Shown here one piece after another: positions 50,601 to 62,569 of a DNA stretch of 64,000 nt (position 1 is the stretch's first letter; each line of letters starts with the position of its first letter). The translations under genes and the position numbers were made by a program. The notes beneath the pieces are model-generated. The model saw nothing but the letters and a program-made list of their open reading frames with translations. It made no database searches and was not told the origin of the DNA. The stretch covers positions 311,314 to 375,313 of the forward strand of contig NW_019775480.1 of the NCBI RefSeq assembly GCF_001039355.2, given 5' to 3'. Origin of the DNA: Lingula anatina. Lineage: Eukaryota; Brachiopoda; Lingulata; Lingulida; Lingulidae.

Positions 50601-53600
50601 ACTTTTAAGATATTTTGTAGCAAATGAAACATGATGTTTTGGGTTTGGAGTGCACTGCCCCCTCCCTAACCAGACCTGTTCATGCACAATCATACATGGG
50701 ATTTGTGTGCACTGCATCATGCAGATAATGTACTCTTTCACTTACACAACTTTATTTTACAGTTAAACTTCATGCTGTCATGCAATGGCTTATGCGTTGA
50801 CAGTATACTTGGGGGGAAATAGTGCTATTTCTGCAGCCATTTAATTCCTGTCTTGCTATTGTTATTTGCAGCATGGGGATCAGAGGGTCAAGTGGCAGAT
50901 TCCACTTCACAATCCTCGGCTGAAGTCAACAAAACACTTAATGGTGAAAAGTAAGTGATAATAGATATTGTGTGACCAACTGGTTTATTGATTACATAAT
51001 AACTACTTGACAAGTCAGGGAGAGATTTTAATAAGATTTTTTAATGGTGAAGTCTGGAATCGGGTTGTCTCTGGAACTTTACACATATGGTGACCTGTAT
51101 TTATAGCTGTTTAAACTCACAAGTGCTTTCTTGATTTTCATTTATCTTTTCTACATTTTTCAATTGTTTTACAGGTTTTAAAGAAATGCCTAATAAAGTT
51201 TTAAATGTCAAACTTTGGCTTTCATTCTTTTGTATGAAATAAGACCATTCACAGTGGTCAAGTGATATAGGGATGATGACTTTGTACTGAATGTTGGGAA
51301 GCAAAAAAGAAATGATAGTAGATTTTAGAAAGAACAAGAATGATAAGAAGGCTGTTAACATTGGCAACACTGTAGTAAAGCAAGTGGACAATTTTACATT
51401 GCTTGGGTTGATCTTAATAACTTAACATGGCACAGCAACATACACAAACAGATGAAGAAAACGAGACGAAGAGTTTTCTTTTTAAGGAGATTGAAAACTT
51501 TTATAGGGAATCAATTAATTTTATCTAATTTTTATATATGTATCATCAAAACTATTTTAACCTTTGCTGTAACAGTATGTTATGGGCATGCCACAGAGGA
51601 GGATATAAGTAAATGAGATGTATTTACCAGGACATGCAAAATTTTGGTTGGGTTGCATCTCTCCTCTCTAGGAAGCATTTATGTGGAAAGGATGGATTCC
51701 AAAACCTTAAAGATAATGAATGATACTACTCTTCCTAATGAACTTTGAATATTTTTGCCAAGCAGATGCAGACTTTTAACTGTTAGAGTAAGCAAACGGT
51801 ATTTTAAAAGTATATATTCATGTTTTTTAATTAATAGTAAAACGATAATTTACCAGTAACTTTTAACTTCCCTTTTGATTTTTGCCAGTATTGTTTAACT
51901 TAGTCTTTTTTAAAGCCATGATGATAAAACAGTTTCAGTTTTACATATATAATACTAGTTGAGTAAACTTTATTATTATAATTATAATTAACAACAATTA
52001 TATCCAACACTTACTGGGACTGTAGATTCAAAGAAAAAAATTGCTTAATACATCCCTCCTACCAGTTTTGGGGCAGCATTACTGCTTAACACAATTTCAG
52101 TTGCGGTAACTGACAGACCATTTTCTCATCCATCACTATATACAAATAATAAAGTTTACATACTTGAGTGCTTTGGGGTAGGACGGGATAGGATATGATG
52201 AAAATAGATCAAATATAATATATTTGTTTTATACTAGCAGTTTTATATCAACATCTACATTTTTCAAAAAAAAAATAAAAATATATATATATATATATAA
52301 TCTTTTATAACTCATAAAGAGTTCTGTCCCAAAGGATCCTTCAGTATGTATATCTGTTTATGATACTAAATTGTGAACATGTTTATTTGAGATTTAGAAC
52401 CACTTTATTTGATCGACACTTCACATTTTAAAACCTTTATTAATGCATCCTTGGTTTTAACATTTAACATTAACATGCCTCTATATCCTAAAATTTTCAT
52501 AATTTTTCATTATAGGGGTAGCGAGGAAGTTGAAGCTGAAGTAGTTGCTGATGTAGAAGTTGAGAAAGTAGATGAAGAAGGTGATGGGCCAAACACAGAG
52601 GTAAAGTGAGAGGTCACTTCTAATCACATGTGCACAGATAGTGAGAGACTTTTTAAAGCATGTGGAAATAGTTTATTTGTAAACAGCATTTGCACAAATG
52701 TTAAAACATATTCATGTGGTATTGTGAAAACAATGTCATGATTTAGGTCCAAGAAACAAAACATAGACAAGAAAACAAATCAAAAGCAAATAAATGAAAA
52801 CAAGCTCAGACATTAAAAAAAAAAAAACTGAAGGCTGCACCAGCTGCTACATTGAACAATGGAAAGGCAGCAATCCATGCAAAATTGTAATCATTTTAAT
52901 TGATGAGTTTTCCTTGGTTCTTAGAACTGAGTCATTAAATTTTTCATTATTGCCACATCATTAGATAGGTTTTCTGATAATGACATAACACAAATGAAAA
53001 CAGTGCTAGATGGCCAAAAATCTGCAAAAAACAAAATATTAGAATGGAGGTAGGATTTGTATTTACGACAGTGAACTTGTCTTAGCTTGTGTTTGTAATC
53101 TTGGCGCAGTCCTTTAGCGGATTAGTTGCAATCAATGTGGGCTTTCATTTCTTGTTTTTCTCTGAACTTTGCTTCGGCTATCACCAGCAAGTTAATGGAG
53201 TCTACTAAATAAAACATGGCCCCATTATTGGTGCTGAAACTAAATTTTAATCTCCTAGATCCATTATGAAATTGCTTTTTGTCTAATGGCAATCATCTAG
53301 ACCATTAAAATCATCAAAATGAAAATTATAAATCAAACAGAGAAGCACTCAAATCAATATATTGGGGACCTTGGAGCCTTTGAAACAGGAAAACCTTTTC
53401 TAATGTACATTTAAGTGTCTAATGTTCTGATCCAGGAGATGCGTGGCACCTAAGGTCCTTTAGGTGACAATTTCACTGCCATCCTGGTACTCTTGATGCA
53501 CTTTTTATTTGAAACTGACAAGAAATGTTGCTATTAAATTGGCACTAAAACCACATTGGGAGGCTTGGACTTGGGCTGGCACCTTTTCTGCTAGAAATAG

Positions 53601-56165
53601 TTGTTGAAATTAGTAATTCATTACAAGCAAATATCCATTTGTCTTTTTCAATATACATGAATAAATTGCTTTTTTCCCATGAATATAATGATGTTGATAG
53701 CATGTCTGTTAATCCTTGCTGAAATCAAATATTTGGAAGATAATCGTCTAAGACAAAAACAAGCCCTAAGGATTTTTTGACTTTAAACATAATATTTATT
53801 CAGATATCTGCTCACCCCAATTTGAATACAGCGATGTTTTGACAAAGCCCAAGTACTTTCAGTCATTCTTTTTTTCTTTATGGTAAGGAATATGGCATAT
53901 TACATTTATGTCAGATTAAATTGTACACTTCATCATGAAATTCATCACATCAATACTATACATGTTTATGGCAATGTTTTCAGCCAGCAGTTTTATTTCA
54001 CTTGGGATATTTTTCATTTGAAGAAATGTAGGTGCTTTTTGTTATCCTTTTGAAGCAAAGAGTTAAAAGCAAATGAAATACAATTCTAAATGAAATATTA
54101 TGACACCAGTAGAAGCCCAGCCCCTTGACCTGCTTTCTGTTTTCCTGAGAGGGACGGACGCCTACTGTGACACACACTTTCAATTTGAAAATCTACCACA
54201 GTGTTATTTCCAATAAGTTAATGTGCCCCTGTCAAGTGGCTGTCTCCACTGTGATGGTGATGGTCATGGTGACAGCCCTCATCCCCCCATGGGGCGTGTT
54301 TGGGAAGGTGGCACTCTAGAAAAATATGAAAAATTTACAGGCTGAATAAATTGCTAGGGTGTGTAATCATTAAATATGGATGGAAAAGCAGAAATTAAAA
54401 GAAAGAAAATAGATTAGGAAGTAAGACACAGTGTCAATTGCTATCCTAATGCCTGATATTATCCCGGGAAGTGCATTCATTAAATATCGATGATTAGGAA
54501 GACGACATAATTACATTTTGAAATTTGTAATGTTTTTTGCTGACACTATCAATCATTTTTCTTTTGTAATTTGTGTGGTGCATTGGCAGTAAAAATATTG
54601 TTTTCTCAGGTGTGCAGTTTCATATGGCTGTAAAAGAATCGATGGCATTATGCCTCACTTTTTAACCTGATGATATGTTGAAAATGATGATGATATCATC
54701 GTTGTCATACTTTCATTGTATCAAAATGACATCCGTTGTGTTTTTTTTTCATGGTTTCCTTTCTGCCTCACATCCGAAATTTTAATATTAATCTTGTCCT
54801 CATGGATAATGGATATATTTAATAAGCAAAACTGCTGGTGATCATGAGCCTGCAATATGATAATGGTGTAAGTACAGAATTGTGTGTATGTGATGTATTA
54901 TGACAGCTGGAGATTACAGCTCACACTAAAAACCTTCATCAGCGGGAGTGCCGTGAATAACCATGGAAGATGTGCTAGTTGAGACAAATTTAGATGCATT
55001 AGGGCTGGGGTTGAGGACACTCCCAAAATCTCTTGTAAATTTTTTTTGGAGTAAAATTTATTTTTGTTTATGATATAATATTGGTAGTCTTGTAAAATGC
55101 AAATCAAATATTATGGTATAAAGAAACTTAACAAAGAATGAGAGTAGATATTGTTTGTATTTTCTAATTCTTACTTTTGGGCTTGCTTATTTGGTATAAT
55201 ATTTGTTGATAGACAAGGTCCTTGTGGTAAATGTTACATTTAAATATCTATCCAAATGAGTATCTCAAAATACATGGTTGCCCCTACTTCTGTTATTATT
55301 ATTATTTTTCAATTATTTATTTATTTATTTATGTGTGTGTGTTTTGAAGTGAAAACTCATTCAGTACATAACACAATCATGAGAGAGAAATGTTCACAAC
55401 TAATGCAAGGCTGGATGTGCAGGTTTCTTCTGGTCATAGACAACATTGTTTTACATCTATTCTGTACTAGTTAAAATGTACCTTAGATGAAATCTTGTGA
55501 AATTGGGTTATTGGGTTATTGAAATTTTATCACTCCTCATTTCATTCATGACCAAGCATCCCTTTCATTTATCAGATGTGGATAAAGCTATTTTAAAAAC
55601 ATAATTGTTAGATTAGATAGAAAACCTGCCAAATAATAAATATATGCTATCATTGTTATTATACTTTATTTTTTTAAATCTTTATTATCATTATTAATAT
55701 CATTGTAGTTCACTATGGTAAACATTATTATTTCCACAGGATGAAGATTCCCAGCATGCTCTAGATGTTTCAAGTAACCATAGTAACCAGACAGAGGAAG
55801 AGGAGTTTGCTGCAGATGAGGAGGAGGAGGAGGACAGTACTGATGTTGTTGATGTCACTGTGAGTAACGAGGATAATGTTGATGATGAAGTTGATGGTGG
55901 TGAAAACATTGTAGGTCAGCAGTTAAAAGATGACAAGGAGGGTGAAGAGGAGGAAGAGGAGGACAAAGAAGAAGATTCAGACGAAGGGGAGGAGGATCTA
56001 GACATTTCTGAATTTACACAGGAAAAGCCAGATGGGGATGTTTCTTTATCTCACACTCAGATGGAGATTCTTGAACTGGAGATGAGGGCAAGGGCCATCA
56101 AAGCAATGTTACGAGCTCAGGAAATAAAAGAACAACGAAAAAAACAAAAGAAAAAGGTTGAATGA
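42454..56165 (+). CDS. CAAP1: CAAP1 orthologue, complete, eight coding exons, 363 aa
   Basis: Exons 42454-42588, 44203-44373, 49635-49719, 50103-50177, 50301-50336, 50872-50950, 52516-52600 and 55740-56165 splice with consistent phases (0,0,1,1,1,2,0) into 1092 nt, that is 363 residues plus TGA. Human CAAP1 is about the same length (361). The protein has a Lys-rich N-terminus (1-52) and a conserved core at 65-131, with Q-P-[IV]-x-[FY]-Y-I-x-D, then M-[IL]-P-D-[IV]-L-K, then D-E-[LI]-K-K-L-C, then I-L-[DE]-G. A long acidic Ser/Glu/Asp linker follows (132-325), then the family C-terminal helix L-E-L-E-M-R-A-R-A-I-K-A at 333-344. Human CAAP1 is reported to restrain caspase activation and apoptosis through a caspase-10-linked loop; the biochemical activity is unknown. 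The start is fixed by an in-frame TGA at 42448-42450. The gene is unusually spread out (13.7 kb) for its coding size. Confidence 0.92.
42589..44202 (+). other. CAAP1: CAAP1 intron 1
   Basis: 1614 bases, no recognisable gene or repeat; several T runs. Confidence 0.7.
44203..44373 (+). CDS. CAAP1: CAAP1 coding exon 2 (residues 46-102), conserved core first half
   Basis: Entirely open, 57 codons, phase 0 to 0. It contains the family signature around residues 66-76 (VVQPIGFYIKD) and ends with MIPDILK, matching the human core closely. The acceptor (GTTTTTGAAAG) is modest and the donor is AAG|GTATAA. Confidence 0.9.
44460..44504. repeat. (AC)n microsatellite
   Basis: 45 bases of CA dinucleotides in CAAP1 intron 2. 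Confidence 0.95.
44505..44690 (+). repeat. Local duplication linked to the CA/CT repeats
   Basis: CAGTGGTTATGTATGGTATT and adjoining CCTGTAAC...CCAGAAT sequence occur at about 44518-44555 and 44640-44685. A (CT)n tract (44562-44579) and a second (CA)n tract (44588-44616) lie between them. Confidence 0.85.
44726..44743. repeat. C homopolymer
   Basis: 18 consecutive C. Confidence 0.9.
45303..45330. repeat. (GACA)n microsatellite
   Basis: About seven GACA units, one with a substitution. Confidence 0.9.
49635..49719 (+). CDS. CAAP1: CAAP1 coding exon 3 (residues 103-131), conserved core second half
   Basis: Acceptor TTCCAG, then SLPLDELKKLCLGHLE and SKKRIRRILDG. This corresponds to the human segment with D-E-I-K-K-L-C and K-I-L-E-G. 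Donor GATG|GTAAGC, phase 1. Confidence 0.9.
50103..50177 (+). CDS. CAAP1: CAAP1 coding exon 4 (residues 131-155), acidic linker
   Basis: Phase-1 exon between ATTCAG and AAAG|GTACGG. It encodes Ser/Thr-rich then Glu/Asp-rich sequence (EEESTDEDEEE), with possible CK2-type sites, like the acidic stretch after the core in the human protein. Confidence 0.8.
50301..50336 (+). CDS. CAAP1: CAAP1 micro-exon 5 (36 nt)
   Basis: A 36-base, phase-preserving (1 to 1) exon between CTTCTAG and CAG|GTTAGT. The acceptor is a tandem NAGNAG (TAGCAG), so 36- or 33-nt versions are possible. Because it is a multiple of three it can be skipped without shifting frame. It is supported only by splice sites and phase. 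Confidence 0.6.
50872..50950 (+). CDS. CAAP1: CAAP1 coding exon 6 (residues 168-193)
   Basis: Acceptor TTATTTGCAG and perfect donor AAAA|GTAAGT. It encodes a polar Ser/Gln/Thr linker. Phase changes from 1 to 2 and matches exon 7. Confidence 0.8.
51262..51830 (+). mobile_element. Degenerate CR1/L2-like LINE reverse-transcriptase tail in CAAP1 intron 6
   Basis: Conceptual reading across two frames and several stops gives the typical C-terminal part of a Jockey-superfamily reverse transcriptase. In order these are L-N-V-x-K, KEMIVDFRK, a V-K-Q-V-x-x-F-x-x-L-G block, NLTWHSNI, RRVFFLRRLK, SNFY-x-x-I-I-K, a Y-G-H-A-T block, and a terminal S-R-C-R-L-L-x-V motif. At least one frameshift (near 51410) and stops near 51420, 51614 and 51747 show that it is dead. 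It has the same orientation as CAAP1. The clade (CR1, L2 or a relative) is not resolved. Confidence 0.8.
52280..52299. repeat. (AT)n microsatellite
   Basis: Short pure AT tract in CAAP1 intron 6, after an A run. Confidence 0.9.
52516..52600 (+). CDS. CAAP1: CAAP1 coding exon 7 (residues 194-222)
   Basis: Acceptor CATTATAG, donor GAG|GTAAAG. It encodes an alternating Glu/Val acidic segment (EEVEAEVVADVEVEKVDEE). It enters in phase 2 and leaves in phase 0. Confidence 0.82.
52601..55739 (+). other. CAAP1: CAAP1 intron 7
   Basis: 3139 bases without coding signal. The 52.9-54.6 kb part is largely free of simple repeats and has homeodomain-type TAAT/ATTA cores, CATTAAATAT repeated at about 54370 and 54477, and GC-richer patches. 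It could be conserved non-coding DNA. Confidence 0.45.
55740..56165 (+). CDS. CAAP1: CAAP1 terminal coding exon 8 (residues 223-363)
   Basis: Acceptor TTTCCACAG. It encodes a very acidic region (runs of Glu/Asp) and then the conserved C-terminal helix with L-E-L-E-M-R-A-R-A-I-K-A, followed by a basic Lys/Arg tail and TGA at 56163. The tail is longer and more basic than in the human protein. Confidence 0.92.
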   Translation, partial: DEDSQHALDVSSNHSNQTEEEEFAADEEEEEDSTDVVDVTVSNEDNVDDEVDGGENIVGQQLKDDKEGEEEEEEDKEEDSDEGEEDLDISEFTQEKPDGDVSLSHTQMEILELEMRARAIKAMLRAQEIKEQRKKQKKKVE

Positions 56166-56880
56166 TTTACACAGCTCTGGCATGTGCATTATTTAGTGCA
56201 GCTACCAGTACATGTGACATGCATGTTTGAAGGGAAATTCAAAGCAATACCTTGAGATTCCCAAAATATGCTAATATGTACAGCAATTTCTGCTAGAGAT
56301 ATGTAACCAGTGTTTTTGTTTCAGTTCTAGACTGAAAAGAGTGGAATTATCGGCCAAATATATGTAATGCTCAGCTAGTCTCTGTGGGAAGACTGAATTT
56401 TGAGATCAATAACATTTTAAAATCTCAGTTAGTAGATTAGACCCATGCGACCTGTAATGCTATCACATGCATATAGTTGGCAGAAAACTGTGTATTTGAG
56501 ATAGCCACTCTAGTGTTCCATGGATTTTGGCACCCTGTCAGTGTTTGTGCTGAAAAAAAAAAGCAAGGCACACATTATGGAATGGTGTACATTGTCTCTC
56601 CAGGATAAACCAAATATGTGAAAATGTTACCTGTGAACGTTTTTTTTTTTTTTTTCTGGTCGCTAACAGTAAGCAGTCATCCTTTAGTTGCTTTTCAGAG
56701 CCTATTTTGGTGATGAAGATCGTCATCCAGGTTGTAGTTGACACTTTAAGATGTTTCTAGACATAGCAACATGGTCTCTGTGTACACTTGGTTATATTTG
56801 GTTATGTTTAATTCTATAAACTCATTGCACATTGTTACATGTCCTTTATTTTTGTAATAAAGCAAGCATTTTTAAAGAAA
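56166..56880 (+). other. CAAP1: CAAP1 3' UTR
   Basis: AT-rich sequence from the stop to just past the first good poly(A) signal. It contains an A run (about 56553) and a T run (about 56640-56656). The exact cleavage site is not visible. Confidence 0.6.
56856..56861 (+). terminator. CAAP1: CAAP1 poly(A) signal
   Basis: Canonical AATAAA about 690 bases after the stop codon, on the gene strand. Confidence 0.65.
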
Positions 56881-57027
56881 TTAAGAAAATCGTCTTACAG
56901 TAAATTTACTTTTGTCAACAGTTGTAGATTATTTATTTGACTTCTGTTTTTAATCACCTGCAGAAATATTTGTATCATCTGAATCCTGCCTTATGGATGA
57001 CCATCACCAGAGCAATTTTTACCTGCT

Positions 57028-57206
57028 CTTTTATCTTACAGTATTTGAACAGTGCATTTACCACTTAATATATCCTCACATAAAGAAAATGTTTTATTAT
57101 AAAACTATATGATTGTCCATACCTAGCTTGAATTAAACATGTGTGTGTGTATGTGTGAGGATATATTAAGTGGTAAATGTACTGTTCAAATACTGTAAGA
57201 TAAAAG
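57028..57206. repeat. Long inverted repeat, 53-bp arms with one mismatch
   Basis: Arms at 57028-57080 and 57154-57206 (starting CTTTTATCTTACAGTATTTG and ending ATATATCCTCACA) flank a 73-bp loop containing a TG tract. An (AT)n tract follows directly. It lies about 170 bp past the CAAP1 poly(A) signal. If transcribed it would fold into a long hairpin. Confidence 0.93.

Positions 57207-57209
<3 letters not shown>

Positions 57210-57247
<38 letters not shown>
57210..57247. repeat. (AT)n microsatellite followed by T and G runs
   Basis: Pure TA dinucleotides, then poly-T and poly-G, directly beside the inverted repeat. Confidence 0.95.
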
Positions 57248-57250
<3 letters not shown>

Positions 57251-57259
57251 TTTTGGGGG

Positions 57260-60200
57260 GGGGGTGTTACTGTAGTCATTATAGATTGGTTTGTGTGGGA
57301 TTTTCGTCTGTCAGTTTTCTTTAACATGATTGGATGAGGTTCGAACAACTTATTCTCTTCCTTCATTATGATATTAGTGGGTCATCACATGGAGGAGACT
57401 GTGTTCTAGAAGATAAAATATGAACAATACTATCAAAGAATACATCACAACTATATAAATGAGCAGCGTGATTAGATTGTCAACTTTAGCGCTACATAAA
57501 ATGATAAATAAGTGGGATCTGCTTTGGATGTCATTTCAGAAATTATTTTTCTCTAGGCAATAGAAAGCTGATAGACACGTTATTAAAAACTGTCACATGA
57601 AATCAGACCAATTCTGTCAGTTTCAGGAGTAGATTGGATTATCTATTTCTAAGATGATACAGGAGTTCAGAATAACACTGTCATAATATGCCATGTCTTT
57701 TGTAATATGTTATGGGAAAACTGCAAGATCCCCTTGGAGTCAGTAATTACTGTGCTCTAAGAAACTGCTGTCACTTTTGATACAAGTCAGAAAAAATGTT
57801 TTGGGGGATTTTGATACTTTCACCAGTAGCTTTACCAGAAATACATCCAATGAATGTATCTTGTTTTATTGATTGGTTGATTCATTGATTGATGAATTAA
57901 TTTACATTAATTATTATTTGAAAATTGCATACCAAAATATAGGGGGTAAATTTATTTATATGATAAGAATAGATTTTTCCATTCACTCTCCAGGGTGTAT
58001 GGTACTGTTTTCCCCCCAGTTCAATAACATTGCTTACATTAGTAGATATATAGTGATATAGTGGAATTTAAGCACAGGGACTGCTGACACAACATAACTC
58101 TTGGGATAGAGAAAGAAATGGAATGAAAATAACTTTTTAGTCCATTATAATATCCTTGGCTATAATAACAAATGGATGTATTAATAGAGATTGATGATGG
58201 GCCCTAATTTTACCTCTGCATTCCCAGACAAAACCTGAGGTGATTTCCTTCTACAGTTTGATTACTGATTTATATCTAATCCAGGCCAATACAATTCTGA
58301 TTGTGCAGCTTGAAATAAAACTTGTGTAAAACATTCACCAAGCAGATAATGCCATTTCCTTGATGACCTTGCTTCCATGGTTATTTCTCATCCATTTTTC
58401 AAATTGATGCCTTTCCACATTCTCATTGCCTAAAATGGCATGACATACAAATTTGCAAGAGATCTTGATTTCTTAGGTTATATGACTGTTTCAAAAGTAA
58501 TTTTAGATAAGACTTGATGTAAATGTATTGTTTTATAGCATCGATGTAAATTATTAAAGGCAATCTCTCTTAATGTCTTGTCTGTACTAGAGTTGGTACA
58601 TGCCTCCTAAAGCTTGAATTCACGTGTATATATGTATATCAGTATATGTCATATGAACACTGTCACTATTATTTAGCTAGCTACCTGCAGCTTTTTCAAC
58701 TGCTAGCTTATACTGTTTGATTCACAAGGTTCAGGCCTGTTGTACTACTTAAAAGTACACTTTCCTGAAATTAATGGCCACTTGGATTTTCAGCAATGAG
58801 AAAGTGGTAACCGTGTATTTGTCAGTGTAATTTCATCTCCCCATTGCTGCCAAGACATTTCTTACAATAAATCACCACAAAAATTATATGGGTTATAGCC
58901 TAAGTAAAGGTGGCTTAATTTTTAAAGTACAAATAACATAAAATATATTTCATACACAGTATCATCTTTGTGTGGGTTCATTTGTTTGAAAATTGATCAG
59001 GGCAATTAAGACCAAAATTTACCAACATACTTATGAATACTAAAACAGAATAAAGTCACCCTCCAAAATGCAATAGTATGAAACACCTTAACCAAAGCTA
59101 CAGTGGAAGGATAAACTAGCATAGTAGTGCAATGTTAACCAGGAATGGAGGAAGATAAATCAAACTTTCTGAAAAAAATATTTTTTTTCATAATTTATTA
59201 GAATTCAAAGCACTCCACAAAGCAGTTGCTTTGGCAAAGAGTCAGAGATCTTTAACTTGCTTTTTAAATGCACATCTTTCTGGATAAAGAATTCTGTAAG
59301 CATTCTTATAGTGTATGCATTGTACTATGACCAAGTCAGACATATTATTTCTTTTATGGAATGTGTAATGAGGCATTTGAAATATTGGTTAAGGTAGTAA
59401 AATGTTTTATGACTACTAAATGATCAATATTTATTAATCTGAAGGTTGAAACCTATGTGATTTTGGAGATATTTTATTTTCATGGAGTTAAAATATACAG
59501 TGAAAGCAATCAATATATCCATGAAATACATAATTCCAGCATGTCATTTTTAACCTTTGTATTGAAGGCCAAATGGCCATTAAAAAAGCTATTGAGTCAA
59601 AACTTGCATTTACCATGGGAATATCATGAATCTTATTATAAAGGACTGTATCTGAGATATCAAAATTTATGGTTTGGTGCATTTTCTTACATCCACCTTA
59701 TATATCATTCTAGTTTGTAGCATGCCTCCTCAGAGAGTTTTGGGCAGTCACATAAAAGGCTACCTGAGGATTAATTAAATTATTATGGTGGATTGGTTAT
59801 TTAGCCTTGTTATAGTTGTCTGAGTGCTTTTAAGTTTAAACCATGAATATCTCAAAGACGTGGTACCTTGAAGCATCATTCATTTATTCATCATAAAATT
59901 GAATTCATATTTTGAAATTGAAAACTGTGCTTAGATTGCTTTTTTTCTGTGCTGATCTTGCTTTGAAAGACATTTATATAAGAACAAAGTAAAACAACAA
60001 GTTGCCTTTGACAAGATGAAGTGTCACAGGATTTTTTTGTTCTTTCATCCACCTATGTCTTGGATATTTTGGCACTGGGTGTTAATCTGATTGATGGTAA
60101 TGAATAATTTAATAAATTGTTATTTACCATTATCAAGCCCAAGCGTGATTATAGTTTTCCTAAATTCAGTTCAGGTCAGCAGAGATGAAAAGCTAATATC

Positions 60201-60606
60201 AAAACAAGCCACTAGATGTCACTGAATGCTGCCCAGATAAAACATTAATGATTGACTCCAAACTTAGTCCAACATGCAATAACATATGGTCAGAGTTTGT
60301 GCCTGGTGTGTTAATTAGGGAAAACGGGTGATCTGTATTGATTACTAAATTCTCAAGAGAACATAAGTGTGGAGTTTGTCCATTGGTTTTCTCTCCCCAA
60401 GCATCTTGATTTCCTGACTTGTGACCATCATAACCAAGCCTCCTCCATGTAATGATCTGAAAGAATTATTCAAATATGGTTCAGTCTCTTGTAAATTTAC
60501 CCAGAAGGTTAATTTTCATTGTGAATGTACTATAAACTACGAACTTTGCATATCCATGTGCAGAGAAGACTGTTTTGTATGATGGTCTTCAGACCCTGAT
60601 TGTTTT

Positions 60607-60657
<51 letters not shown>

Positions 60658-62569
60658 TTTTTATTTATTTTTTTTAACTTTTCATTTTATTTATTTTGTG
60701 TGTTTGTGTGTGTGTGGTGGTGGGGGTGTTTGCACATTACCACATTGTGAACTATGTAATTTTTTAGTAACTTGTTTCTTTACTACAGAAAATCATCCTC
60801 TTACATAAAAACTGTAAGTGTGTTTACTATTAGATTTGGAGCCCCTATAGGTGTTTGTTCCAGGAGAGCTATTTCTGGGCACTTAGAACAAAATGTATTT
60901 CGTTCAAGATTTGAAAACAAAATTAATTCAGCTGAATAAGTAGGCTGTGCTATTACTTCATACTTGGAATTATTTCCTTCTGATTTTGGTGTGTTGTTTC
61001 AGGATATGCTGTTATTTTTTACCAGAATGTTGGGTCATCAAACAAACAATAATTAGGCAATGAAAATTCAGATTTATATCTAATAGGTCTGTCTTCAGAA
61101 GCATGGATCCATGAATCCATCAATGGGGCATGCAGTCGTGAACTCTTGAGGCCATCTAGTGTGAGAGTGGTACCTTAATGCCGTGTGTCTACTGGGGACA
61201 GCAAGTATTTCTGAAACTACCACACAGACAATAGGGGCATTGGACCTTTCTTTTAAGTATTAATTCAAATAATGAAGTAGAAGGGCCACAAAGTGATTAG
61301 TTTATGTGTTTAATACATTATATATATTTTTTTATTATTATTTGTATTTTTACTTTTAAAGCAAAGTGGTCATAGGTCATTTGTTTAAAGAAATCTATTT
61401 TGGGGAAAAAGGAACAAAGTTATTGCCAGAAGGAAACTTAATCACATATGGATACTGAGGCATAAGATATCCATTGATTTACCAACCTAAATCCTACACT
61501 GATGTTGGGTATATTCATCTTCAAACATTGCTTGTCTTGTATCAGATAGCAAGAAATTATGCTTGATGTACATCTGGCAATTACTCAAGGGGGATAGAAA
61601 ATGTATGTTTAATTTAACACTGATGCTTAAAGCAATAATAACTCTTCGTTTCGGCCAAAAAATGAATTTTCCTGGAGTAAACAACAATTTTCCCATACTT
61701 ACCAATGGTTAATGAATCCATTTTTACATTCAAAGTTAGTCCCTGGTTTTTTTCTAAAAAGTTTGTTTTTTTGTTAAAATCTCTTAAGAGATTTTAACAG
61801 AGTATAGACATCAATGGAGGTCACGTGGTCTTAAGGCAAGTTCAAATATCAGAATAAAAGCTATAACTGCTGTTTTTGTGGTTAAACAGAATATATTATA
61901 TTTCTATGAGTTATTCACAAGGTTTTTATTGTGAAATATAGGTCTCATACAAAGAGTTATTATGCCTTTAAGTAAATGTCAAATAAGATGAAGAAAGTTC
62001 TGATATTTGTTTTGTATCTGAACACCAAGAGTGAAAAGCATAAATTGGCTTCTTTTTATGGAATATGTAAGTTTTGGTAAGTTTTCAGTGCAGTTGTGGT
62101 TGAAATAGAAGTTGGTACTTTTTACTATATTTCTTTGTGTTTGCAACATATCTAGAATAGTTGTAACTGACTAAAATGTTTAGTAATTCTCTAAGCAAGG
62201 TTTTCTTTCTTTCTGTTTTTGTTTTATTTGACTCTTATTTCCTAATGTAACTTGTCCTTAATACCTGATATATATATTCTCAGATAACTGAAAGAACTGG
62301 AGACATCAGCTGTGCAGTGAAAATCCTGTTATTTCTGTCTTCATGAAATAATAATTGGAATTTTGCTTGCTTAACTGTTAGTTTCCCAGCTTCTCCACGA
62401 CAGACTTCTATCACTGTGTGATTGATGAGTTTATAAAATGATAATAACATAGCAATGGTTGTGTTCATACGTAATCTAACTGACATGTTACACAAGGCAA
62501 CAGATTACTGATAGTGGATGTTCTGATGAGGTTTCTGTAAAAAGTGGTGGTATTTTGTTTGCTTGTACC
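57260..62569. other. Interval without a supported gene
   Basis: 5.3 kb of AT-rich DNA with a (CT)n tract (60611-60654), a TG/GGT-rich patch (about 60700-60730) and no coding exon that I can support on either strand. Confidence 0.6.
60611..60654. repeat. (CT)n microsatellite
   Basis: 44 bases of pure CT. Confidence 0.95.

Noticed and set aside
55860-55862. Start of a separate small gene at 55860
   Set aside because: The codon is GTG and the frame is continuous with CAAP1 exon 8 from 55740, so it is an internal Val.
60575-60808. 77-codon frame with a Leu-Ser repeat
   Set aside because: It is translation of the (CT)n microsatellite.
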